A stretch of DNA of 64,000 nt from Bacteroidales bacterium. Its GTDB lineage: Bacteria > Bacteroidota > Bacteroidia > Bacteroidales > CG2-30-32-10. Shown here in pieces: positions 53,301 through 62,204 of this stretch (position 1 is its first letter; the number at the start of each line of letters is the position of its first letter). The stretch lies in the NCBI GenBank assembly GCA_035353855.1, contig DAOQAK010000001.1, forward strand, positions 62,001 through 126,000. The letters run 5' to 3'. Both the position numbers and the translations under genes were made by a program. Below the pieces are notes generated by a model, which saw nothing but the letters and a program-made list of their open reading frames with translations, searched no databases and was not told the DNA's origin.

Positions 53301-54978
53301 TGGCGGTAAGACCTGCATCATCAGGCGCTAATATATTAACCCGAACACTGTCAAGACCAACATCTGTTGAATTTGTAGATGTTTTTTTCACACTAAAGCG
53401 AATGATCGTATTTACCGCAGTTGAAGTACCTAAGCTTAATATACGCTCAGTCCATGCTGAAGCTGTCGCAAATTTTTGTATTAAAGTAAAAGTGTTTCCC
53501 CCATCATTCGACATCAATACTGAAAGAGTATCTGTTCCCGATGTATTGATATGCCTGAATTTTAGCATCTTTTTACCTACTGTTGAAAAATTGAGATAAG
53601 CGTCTAATTTCCCGGCAGTACCTGTTGTTGCTCCAGCTGTATGAAAACGTGCTGAATAAAGTGTTCCTGTAGTAGTATATGTACCAGTTGTAGCATTAGT
53701 CCATAATGCAGAAACTCCATCGTCATTTCTTCTCCAGGAACTATCACTTGTTATTGGTGTATTTTTCCAATACATAGAAGGCACATCTCTTGTATTTTCT
53801 TTATTTATCCATGTTCCGTTAAAATTTTCCAAGAAAGGCAGTGAAGCATATCCCTGTACATAAACAGTTTTAGTTACAGTATCATTAGCGGTATATCCAT
53901 CGGAACCTCCATTAGGTAAATATGTCCATGCTTTTAAAATATAAGCACCGGCAGTAGTGAAATTATACGCCCCAATTGTAACAGGACCAAAAACTGAGTC
54001 TTTTGCTAATCCGGCATGAATAAAAGAGTATGGAGTTTGAACTGTTCCATTTACACTCCAACCTATAGTAGCTGTTTTCAAACTATCCGTTCCCCAATTC
54101 TTTACCGTAACTGAAACATTGCTACTACCAGAAGCAACAGGTGTAACAGGTGCATTAATTGCAGTCAGCCCTGCATTATATTGTGTTACTACCGGAGGTG
54201 CCCATGTAAAAGTAAGACCAGTTGTAGGACAAATAGATGTAGTAATAGATACCGTTGCAGTATTTACTGTTCCAGCCGTTGTTGTTGCCCATGCTGTACC
54301 TGTCCTGTTATTGAAATCCGTATTTGCTTGTCCACGTAATCCAACCTGAACAGTGCTTATGTTAGTGCTGCCATATGCTACTGTACCATATACTATTTGT
54401 ACATAGTTTGTAGTTTCATAGAGTCGTATTTGAAAATTAATATTTTCATTAACATTCGTTACTGTAGTATTTCTTCTAAATTTTTTCCATTCAATAACGA
54501 ATATCCTGTTCGGAGCAGTACCAAGTATTTTATAAGTTAATTTAGAATTTTTCTGCGGGTAAATTGAATTCGTTGTTCCTGAACGCGAAAATGCACTTAC
54601 CCTATTTTGCAAAACCGCAGATGCTGTTGATGTTGCACTAATAGGGGTTGTTGTTGCAGAAGTATTCATGTTAACAGAATCCTGTCCAAATGATATCCAT
54701 CCATTAGAACACACTCCAATAACATTCATAACACTTCCATTATAGGTAAAATTAAACCCTATAGGGATTCCCACTCCTTTTGATATTGTTGAAGAACCAG
54801 CAGGAACTGCTGCATCAGCATAATAGATGATTACCGTTGAATCAGGGTTTAATGATGTTCCATCAGTTAATGTATCATATGTACCCGATGGTTGGCTAAA
54901 TACATAGCTCGCAACCTGTGCAAATGTGCCCATACTAATAAGCACAAATGCAATTAAAATGCATAATTTTCTTTTCAT
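50365..54978 (-). CDS. Giant modular T9SS cargo protein (about 1,540 residues)
   Basis: 1537 residues: signal peptide MKRKLCILIAFVLISMGTFAQ, an N-terminal beta domain (about 30-265; IGFNFTYNGSVMNVIGVCSNGWISFG), and two or three repeated modules (about 265-860). Each module pairs a CARDB-like domain (APVTPVASGSSNVSVTVKNWG) with a MAM/jelly-roll-like domain (SWRRNDD, LKFRHINTSGTDTLSV, TLIQKFATASAWTE). A further jelly-roll, two PKD/Ig-like segments (about 1180-1450) and a complete type A sorting domain follow (VVNVSPNPTNGLTNITV, GLPKGVYFVRIS, KLILE). It is very rich in Thr, Ser and Asn and has no enzymatic motif, so it is probably a surface adhesin or matrix protein. A paralogue lies directly upstream. 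Confidence 0.9.
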   Translation of the reverse strand: MKRKLCILIAFVLISMGTFAQVASYVFSQPSGTYDTLTDGTSLNPDSTVIIYYADAAVPAGSSTISKGVGIPIGFNFTYNGSVMNVIGVCSNGWISFGQDSVNMNTSATTTPISATSTASAVLQNRVSAFSRSGTTNSIYPQKNSKLTYKILGTAPNRIFVIEWKKFRRNTTVTNVNENINFQIRLYETTNYVQIVYGTVAYGSTNISTVQVGLRGQANTDFNNRTGTAWATTTAGTVNTATVSITTSICPTTGLTFTWAPPVVTQYNAGLTAINAPVTPVASGSSNVSVTVKNWGTDSLKTATIGWSVNGTVQTPYSFIHAGLAKDSVFGPVTIGAYNFTTAGAYILKAWTYLPNGGSDGYTANDTVTKTVYVQGYASLPFLENFNGTWINKENTRDVPSMYWKNTPITSDSSWRRNDDGVSALWTNATTGTYTTTGTLYSARFHTAGATTGTAGKLDAYLNFSTVGKKMLKFRHINTSGTDTLSVLMSNDGGNTFTLIQKFATASAWTERILSLGTSTAVNTIIRFSVKKTSTNSTDVGLDSVRVNILAPDDAGLTAMNAPVSPVPVGSNPVTVTVMNYGADSLKNVSIGWSVNGSVQTSYPYTNSGIATSATAGPVSIGSYNYTTPGLYTIKAWTSLPNGNTDADHTNDTISKTVYVQTYAAIPYIENFDSTWVNKNDTLDVPSLYWSNTPAYGNNSWRRNDDIISGSWTSPSLGAYTVTGANSTIHSARFHSYTSYNSVGIMDLYINMDTVGGKMLDFWYINPAGNDSLSVYLSTNNGTSFGLIKKYQTATAWTQDIVNIGNSTSTNCVLRFKGIPAIGSDDMGIDQVQVYMQPADDMQAVEWVSPVSGCGLTNAESVTVKFKNVGTASLTNIPVKYSINAGTTIIGPEYIAGPVAPDSTVTYTFATKADFSTTGIYECGAVVKMSTDVININDTVFIDISSSKAISAIPFVENFNTGSSDYMMLSANTEAAISYDTIGTSATYGIYFTGAASGSWSSGATTANAAWNTYTTHQAFATTCQVTDPNLAKLNLKFDLRQTSGSTAYMTYNWFGVVVNGDTLTDIAGNQYYHPTTANADVYASKYFDLSAYSNNDFTIKFISSCRKNNASSTSGVGDNVYFDNFTLYVPPTINDLGNDTSICQGSSLVLDAGAGTGYSYQWTKLPATTVLDTTQTYTVTATGNYQVVVTDASGYSAADAVTVTVNALPVANAGTDTTVAYPNTIATLHGTATPTGTYTYSWSPASSLVDATLQNPTTIALSVPTIFTLTVTSAAGCVGTDQVTVNISGGPLSVAAYASPDTICWGKVSQITALVGGGKKPYIYSWTSTPAGFTSDQDTVDIYPAMNTTYNVMVTDSNNNTATSSVTVTVIDLPFVNLGVNVSICSDEIKTLDALNTGSTYLWSTGEITQKINIDFNDATDSIATIWVRVTNANDCISSDTIKITFIDCTGITEYGANPVVNVSPNPTNGLTNITVSGLDNTADLNIFTLQGQLVYNSKVINNSKSEIDLSGLPKGVYFVRISNDKANSISKLILE

Positions 54979-55036
54979 GGGGTTAATTTTAATTAATAAT
55001 AGATTTGTATTATGTTTGGTTTATTTTTATATTGAC

Positions 55037-55044
55037 CAAATGTA
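55037..55044 (-). promoter_or_regulatory. -7 box TACATTTG for the giant T9SS gene
   Basis: On the minus strand TACATTTG fits TAnnTTTG, about 59 bases upstream of the ATG at 54978. Confidence 0.4.
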
Positions 55045-55092
55045 GATAATTTATTGAATAGATAAAATATTTAACAAAAAAAAATTATGATG

Positions 55093-55126
55093 AAAAAGAC
55101 CGCCTCAAAGATAAGACGGTCTTTTT
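55093..55126 (-). terminator. Terminator of the second giant T9SS gene
   Basis: AAAAAGACCG and CGGTCTTTTT form a perfect 10-bp stem. It contains the CCTCAAAGATAAGA loop of the recurrent CCGCCTCA...GACGG hairpin type. Confidence 0.85.
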
Positions 55127-55145
55127 GTCTTATCAGTAAATTGTT

Positions 55146-58100
55146 CTATTGTAAAATAAGTCTTTTTATCATATTTTCATTTTTGCTTGTAACCTTCACT
55201 AAATAAATTCCGTTTGGTAAATTAGTAAAATCCATTTGTTTAACAAAAGTTGAATTATCATTTGTTATATTTTCAGAATATAAAACACTTCCCTGAATAT
55301 TGAATATTGATAAAATAGCATCGGAATGCAATCCTTCAATAACTATATTTGCTATACCATTTGCCGGGTTTGGTATTATATTCATACTTATGTTTTCTTT
55401 GTATTCCTCAATACCTACACATGGATCGTATATAACATTAACCGTATCGCGAGCGGTACAAGCACCTGATGTTACAGCAACCCAAATAACATATGAACCG
55501 GCTGTATTATTTACAGATATTGAATGAGAAGTTTCAGTTGTTGACCATACATACGAACTGTAACCTGTTCCGGCATTAATAGTAACAGTATTACCTACAC
55601 ATATGGTTGCATCATTTCCAAGATTTGGTTTAGTAATATGGTCAACAGTAACAACAACATTTTCAGTTGCAGAGCCACATGAACTGGTTACAGTAACCAC
55701 ATATGTAGTTGTTGTTGTCGGACTGGCTACAGGATTTGCAATTGCAGCATCACTTAAACCTTCTGAAGGGCTCCATGAATAAGTACCTCCGCCAACAGCT
55801 AATAATTGCACATAGCTACCAAAACAAATTGCAGTATCTGTTCCGGCATTTGCAGAAGGTGATGTAGTAATTGTTATCACTACATTAGAAGAAACCGTAT
55901 CACAATCAGCAAAAGCAGTCAGAGTTAAAGTTACTGTTCCATTTGTTATATCAGATGCGCCAAGAACGTATTTTGTATGCAACAACGTACTATCAATAAA
56001 ATGCCCGTTACCATTGGTTGTCCATGATAATGAATCATAATTTGCAGCCGTACTCCCTAATAAATTCAATGAATCTAAATAACATATCGATTGTGCAGAA
56101 CCTGCATAAACAACAGGTAAAGGAATAATAACAAGATGAACCGAATCTCTTGTTATACATCCATGAGCATTTGTAACATCAACCCAATAATTACCAGTTG
56201 TTGTCACATTAATGGTTTGAGTATGCACTCCTGTTGACCATGTATATGAGGAATAACCTGTTCCCGGATTTAATATATAGGAACCACAAACAGTAGTGTC
56301 ATTTCCTAAAGTAACAACGGGAGAAGCAAACTGAGTTACCACTACAGTATCAGTTGATGTTAAACCATAACCATTATTGACTACTGCAATATACGTAGCA
56401 GCCGAATCAACACTTATGGTTTGAGTAGTTGCTATTGATGCAGGATGCAGCAATGTTGACCACGTATAAGAATAAGTATATCCTGAAGCAGATGCTCCGG
56501 CATTAAGTATAACCGGATTATTCTTACAGAAAGCTGTATCCGGACCAAGGTTTACAACCGGTATTTCAGAAATAGCAACATTATCAATATCTACATAATA
56601 AGTTCCGGAAGTTCCTCTTTTAACACGGAATCCCGGAATTACTGATGAACCTGAATAGGATGCCAGCGGTAGTATTTCTTTTTTCATAGTAGCCGAAGTA
56701 ACATGGTTAGCTGAATTAATAATTTTCAACGTATCGTATGTTAATCCGCAATCATCCGAAAGTAATACCAATATAGTATCTGTTGTTAATGTTGTTCCCG
56801 TTCCTAAAGTACCTACGATTCTATAATCAAAAGAAAGATATGATTTATTGGTAACCGGACCGGTTTTTTTATTCATAAATGCACTGGCAGTTGTAGCTGT
56901 AGTGCTCATAGATGCATACATTACTGTTGAGGTATTTCCATGACCTGTTCCGCTAAGGAAATTAGTTACATTCCAGTTTGCAAGCGCTGGTGTTCCCTGG
57001 AAATCTTCAACATGAGGAATGGCTAATATAGGATTTGTAGTAATTGTGGTGGTTGTGGTATCATTATTAAAAGTTATATCTGCTGACAAATCAGTATAGG
57101 CTTTTAAAATATAATTACCTTCAGCCGTTGTATTCAAATATCCTACAAAAAGTGTATCTATGGCATTCATGGCGAGAGGTCCTTCTAATGTATCTTTCAG
57201 AGTAACCAATCCAGAAGGAGTAGTAACGTCAACCTGTACAGGAATATTAATTTGTGAATCCGTTCCGTAATTTTTTACAATAACATTCACTGAATCATTA
57301 ACTATTCCACAAATTTTATTTACAGGTTTTAAAATTGAAGTAATTCCGGCATCATTAGCAGGAGGAATAAAAAATTCAATGTTATCAATATAGTTATTAT
57401 TTCCGGGAACTCCGTTAGCTGCATTATATTTACAGGCAGATTTGAATTCTAAAGAGAATATTGTATTAGCATAAGCTGATAAATCAAACGTTCTGGTAGT
57501 AAATGGATCCGATGAAGCTGTTGTTGGATTAAAATATTTGGTTCCATTTATATCGCTTAAAGTATCTACTCCGTTAGCAATTAAAACAAGCCATGTATAT
57601 GTTTTTTGTGAGTTATAAACTTGTTTCAAATCAAATTTCATTCTTAGATGTGTAAGACCTGTAGCATTTATATTACAAGGTTCTAAAACTGCATGATGTG
57701 TTGTATAAGTCCCATATGCTGCTGATGCAGAAATGGTACCGGTTCCAGTCCATCCTGTACTGCTTGAAAATCCTGTCATAAATGCACAACCCGTGTTATT
57801 CACACCACTTGTATCGCGGAATATTGCACCAGCGTTTGCATTTGCAGAAAGCATAAAATAGTTACTGCTTCCTGTATTAAAATTCTCAGTAAATGGAAAT
57901 GTGCTTATCGTTCCTACTGAAAAAATATTCGCAAATATTGTATCATTCAAATGATTTAAATCTGTAGATAAGCTGACAGCTGCACCACAGCTATAGTTAC
58001 CGGGAGTCAGGAAATTTGCATGCTGGGTAAAAGTATATTGAACGGTATCACCGGGATTCACTGGACCTGCAATATATTCAGGACCAATAATTGTTTGCCC

Positions 58101-59878
58101 GCCATTAATAGAATAGTAAACCGGAATATTTGTTTGAGCAGCAGCGCCCATATTTGTAACTTTTATTGTTACTGTATCGCTGGCTGTATGCCCGCATCCG
58201 CTTTGAGGAGCAACCCAACTTACAGCAGCCATTTCATTAGCAGGTTTTATATAAACCTGAACACTGTCAATACCAACATCTGTTCCACTAGTAGTAGATA
58301 AATTTTTAACAGAAAATCTAACTACTGAATTTGCTGCAGTTGAAGTTCCTAATTCTACAAGTTGTTCGGTCCATGCTGCTGCTGTGGCAAACTTCTGAAT
58401 TAAAGTAAAAGGGCCACCGTTACTCGACAAAAACACTGAAAGTGTGTCAGTTCCGGAAGTATTGATATGCCAGAATTTGAGTATTTTCGGGCCAACTGTT
58501 GAAAAGTTAATATATGCATCTAATGCTCCGCTGGTACCAGCTGTTACGCTTGCTGAATGGAAACGTGCAGAATAAAGTGTACCTGTACCAACTCCGGTTG
58601 GAGTATAAGCACCGGTGGTTGCATTAGTCCAGGATGCTGATGTTCCGTCGTCATTTCTTCTCCAGGAATTATTCCCTGTATATGCAGAATTACTCCAATA
58701 TACAGAAGGCACATCACGTGTTCCTAAAAAATTAACCCATGTTCCATTAAAACTTTCAGAAAATGGTAATGATGCATAATCTTTAACATAAACGGTAGCT
58801 ATTGATGTATCATTGCTATTTCTCAGGTCTGTATTTCCATTGGGGTTTTCGGTCCATGTTTTAATAGTATATAATCCTGAAGTGGTAAAATCATATGTAC
58901 CAATAATAGTTGGACCATTAGTATTGCCAAATGCAACATTACCTGTCCATGCATAAGGTGTCTGAAGTACTCCGTTTACACTCCATGCTATACTTGCATT
59001 TTTAAGTGTATCCGATGCAAAATTCTTAACTGTAACTCCAATATTTGTTATACCAGCTACAAGCCCTGTTGGAGAATTGATTGCAGAAACACCTGCATCA
59101 TATTGTAAAAGAGCGTAGGTAAATGTTAAACCTGATGAAGGAACAATTGTTGAAGAAATACTAACCGATGAATTATTAGCAGTACCCGCAGTTGTTGAAG
59201 CCCAAAGTGTACCTGTCCTGTTATTGAAATCAGTATTTGTTTGTCCGCGTAAACCTACTTCACACGATGAAGTATTGGTACTTGCATATGTTACTGTACC
59301 ATAAACAAACTGAACAACATTTGTTGATTCATAAAGCCTGATTTGAAAATTTATATTATCTGCTGTCCCTGTTGTGCCTCTTTTGAATTTTTTCCATTCA
59401 ACAACCAGAACCCTGTTAGGCGATGTTCCTATAGTTGCATAAGTTAATTGCGAACCTGTTTGTCCAACAAGGTTTCTACCAAGAGCGCTTACTCTATTTT
59501 GCAAAACCGATGAAGCAGTAGAGGTGGCACTTATTGGTGTGTTTGATGCCGATGAATTTAAATTCACTGAATCTTGTCCAAATGAAATCCAGCCATTAGC
59601 GTTAACTCCAAAAACATTTACAACACTGCCATTAAACGTAAAATTAAATCCTATTGGCAACCCTACTCCTTTATATACAGTAGTGCTACCTGCAGGAGCA
59701 GCAGCATCAACATAATACATTCCTGTTGCTGTTATTGAAGGAGTAAGTGCATTACTGGTACTTGTAACAAGTGTGTCGTAAGTACTTGTTGTCTGACTAT
59801 ACGAATAGTAGGCAACCTGTGCAAATGAGCCTATACTAATAAGCGCAAAAGCAATTAAAATGCATAATTTTTTTTCAT
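55146..59878 (-). CDS. Giant modular T9SS cargo protein, start separated from body by a frameshift in A8
   Basis: Body of 1524 residues in one frame, with an upstream ATG (59878) in another. The paralogue at 50365 begins MKRKLCILIAFVLISMG. Here the ATG is followed by exactly eight A and the frame stops after seven codons. With nine A it reads MKKKLCILIAFALISIGSFAQVAYYSYS and joins the body, giving about 1,576 residues. The body has an N-terminal beta domain, three CARDB-like plus MAM/jelly-roll-like repeats (each with SWRRNDDGTSASW or equivalent), PKD-like segments and a complete sorting domain (MNIIPNPANGIANIVIEG, NLPNGIYLVKV, RLILQ). Without correction there is no signal peptide. Confidence 0.85.
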
Positions 59879-60208
59879 GTGAGCTTTTATTTAAGGGGTA
59901 TTTTTATTTATGTTTAGAACAATATCATACAATAATTAATTCACGAATTATAAAAATATTTAATTTCTGATAGAAATCATGCATTAATATATCTAAATTA
60001 ATTTTGAAATGTATACTTCTTCATTTTACTATTAAAACAAAATAGAAGATATAGTTATAATAAAAGACAAATTGCCTTATTATATAGACAATATATGCCT
60101 ATTATACTGAATATTTGAGGCTGTTATTTTGTCGTGTTCGAATTATGAAAGCCCGGACAGCTGTATTATAAATTAACAATAACAACCCTATATACCTATA
60201 CGTATCAG

Positions 60209-60312
60209 GTCGCCGTGGCGACTACAAAAATAATCTTTCAACAATTGGTTACTATCGGCATAACTTGTTCTATTAATTTTTTAAAATGAAAAAAACAAGT
60301 ACAATTTATCAT
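60209..60312. repeat. Palindromic repeat cluster
   Basis: GTCGCC-GT-GGCGAC (60209-60222) is a perfect 6-bp-arm hairpin resembling the GTCCC/GGGAC type. From 60246 ACTATCGGCATAACTTGTTCT...AAACAAGTAC parallels the second half of the TATACCGA double hairpin. The rest of the 59879-60330 gap is AT-rich and without a recognisable gene. Confidence 0.45.
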
Positions 60313-60330
60313 AAAATCAATGGAAAGAAT

Positions 60331-61284
60331 TTATTCCACTGAATATAAAAAACGTTCGGCTTCAATTGCAGCCATACATCCGCTTCCGGCAGCAGTAACA
60401 GCTTGCCTGAAAGTAAAGTCCTGGATATCGCCGGCAGCAAAAATCCCTTCAACACTGGTTCGCGTTGAACCGGGTTCAGTTTTTATGTAACCGTTTTCAT
60501 GCAATTCAACATGACCTTCAAAAAGATCAGAATTCGGCTTATGCCCTATTGCAACAAAAACACCGTCAACATCTATTTTCTTTTCTTCTCCGGTAATGGT
60601 ATTTTTCAGGATTACACCATTCACAGCCTTTGAAAATCCATCTTCTGTACCAACGATTTCGTATGGAATACTATTCCAAATCACTTCAATATTTGCTGTG
60701 GTTAAAACTTTATTCTGCATAGCCTTGGATGCACGCAGTTCATTACGACGATGAATTAAAAAAACTTTTTTACATAAGTTAGAAAGATAAGTAGCTTCTT
60801 CACATGCAGTATCACCACCTCCAACAACAGCAACAACTTTACCTTTATAGAAAAAACCATCGCATGTTGCACAAGCGGAAACCCCATATCCACCAAATTT
60901 ATTTTCTGAAGGAATACCCAGCCATTTTGCAGAAGCTCCGGTAGCAATAATCACTGTATCGGCATGAATTTCTTTTTCATCATCGGTATTGATAATGAAA
61001 GGGCGTTTAGAAAAATCGACTTTCGTAACCGAACCCCAGCGTATATCTGCACCAAAACGTTCAGCCTGTTTTTTCAAGTCTTCCATCATATCCGGTCCTG
61101 TTATTCCCTGAGGATATCCGGGAAAATTTTCAACTTCTGTAGTAATGGTAAGTTGCCCACCCGGCTGTATTCCCTGGTACAATATAGGTTTAAGGTCGGC
61201 ACGTGAAGTATAAATAGCAGCAGTATACCCTGCCGGTCCCGAACCAATAATCAAACATTTTGTTTTTTCAATTTTCTCTTGCAT
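60331..61284 (-). CDS. trxB: Thioredoxin reductase
   Basis: 317 residues, normal for low-molecular-weight TrxR. The FAD loop is CLIIGSGPAGYTAAIY (10-25), the redox-active disulfide CATC at 138-141 (VSACATCDGFF), the NADPH loop VVGGGDTA (about 153-160), and the C-terminal FAD motif GIFAAGDIQDFTFRQAVTAAGSGCMAA. It reduces thioredoxin with NADPH in the cytoplasm. A TATTTTTG -7 box just upstream suggests its own promoter rather than read-through from the DUF4249 gene. Confidence 0.97.
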   Translation of the reverse strand: MQEKIEKTKCLIIGSGPAGYTAAIYTSRADLKPILYQGIQPGGQLTITTEVENFPGYPQGITGPDMMEDLKKQAERFGADIRWGSVTKVDFSKRPFIINTDDEKEIHADTVIIATGASAKWLGIPSENKFGGYGVSACATCDGFFYKGKVVAVVGGGDTACEEATYLSNLCKKVFLIHRRNELRASKAMQNKVLTTANIEVIWNSIPYEIVGTEDGFSKAVNGVILKNTITGEEKKIDVDGVFVAIGHKPNSDLFEGHVELHENGYIKTEPGSTRTSVEGIFAAGDIQDFTFRQAVTAAGSGCMAAIEAERFLYSVE

Positions 61285-61297
61285 AATTTTTTTACTG

Positions 61298-61305
61298 CAA
61301 AAATA
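61298..61305 (-). promoter_or_regulatory. -7 box TATTTTTG for trxB
   Basis: On the minus strand TATTTTTG fits TAnnTTTG, 13 bases before the trxB start. It lies in the 26-base gap after the DUF4249 gene. Confidence 0.4.
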
Positions 61306-61310
61306 TGATT

Positions 61311-62192
61311 TTAATACTTACAAATTACAGTATCGGTAAAAACTCCATAACCTGTCCATACGCCAAGACCACCACCTACAATATTGGTTACTATCTGTGA
61401 AGGGGTCATAAATGGATTTCCACTCGAATACATTTCGCCCTCAGCAGTACGCCAGAAATCATAAGACGGTTTATCAACAGAACAATATTTCACGATCACA
61501 GTATCTCCAATCTTATAAAAACCAAATTCAGGATCTTCTTCCGATAATCCCAATGAAGATGCACCCCTCATCATTGAAAACTGAAATTGCTGCCCGTTAA
61601 AATATTTATCATCATAAATAGAGAAAAATATCGGGCAAAAAACACTGTCTTTTGATATTCTCTTTGTAAACAACCTATAAAAATTACCCGGCTCAGGAGG
61701 ATCATTAAATATGCTCCATACATATCCTAGACTATCCTGATTCTGTTCCACTTTAAACCATACACTGTCTATTAATATTGGAGGAGGCAAAATTGTTGTT
61801 TCAGAAGTAAAGGTTTTCCCCATTGCATTTATCGTTAGAAAATATCTTTTCCCAACTTCTCCTTTTATTTTATTTCCTATATAATAAATTGGAGGAAAAT
61901 AGTTCATATTAAAAGTTTTTTGCAAAGTGTCATTTATGATACCGTCAGAAACAACTACTGTTGCATCCTGTATTATTAAATTATAGATCATTGTTGAATC
62001 GATGACTCCGAAATAAGGTAAATTTTTTGTAAGGAATACCATTGCATAACCATTTAAGTCAATTGAGCCTTCAACAACCACTTTTTCTTCTGATTCAGGA
62101 ACATCCACTGTAATATTCTTTTCACAAGAATCAAATATGAATAATGAAAACATTACAAATATTAAAGTAAATATATTATCTATTTTTCTCAT
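61311..62192 (-). CDS. DUF4249 lipoprotein, partner of the TonB receptor
   Basis: 293 residues. The signal ends in FIFDSCEKN (lipobox Cys at about 23). The mature protein starts NITVDVPESEEKVVVEGSIDLNGYAMVFLTKNLPYFG, the DUF4249 opening in which an Ig-like strand is followed by VxLTKNxPYF. PGNFYRLFTKRI and QFQFSMMRGASSLGLSEEDPEFGFYKIGDTVIVKYCSVDK follow. The gene starts 12 bases downstream of the TonB-receptor gene, so the two form an operon. DUF4249 proteins sit at the outer membrane with their receptor, in a role that recalls SusD. The substrate is not known. Confidence 0.9.
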   Translation of the reverse strand: MRKIDNIFTLIFVMFSLFIFDSCEKNITVDVPESEEKVVVEGSIDLNGYAMVFLTKNLPYFGVIDSTMIYNLIIQDATVVVSDGIINDTLQKTFNMNYFPPIYYIGNKIKGEVGKRYFLTINAMGKTFTSETTILPPPILIDSVWFKVEQNQDSLGYVWSIFNDPPEPGNFYRLFTKRISKDSVFCPIFFSIYDDKYFNGQQFQFSMMRGASSLGLSEEDPEFGFYKIGDTVIVKYCSVDKPSYDFWRTAEGEMYSSGNPFMTPSQIVTNIVGGGLGVWTGYGVFTDTVICKY

Positions 62193-62204
62193 TGTTAAAC
62201 AAAT

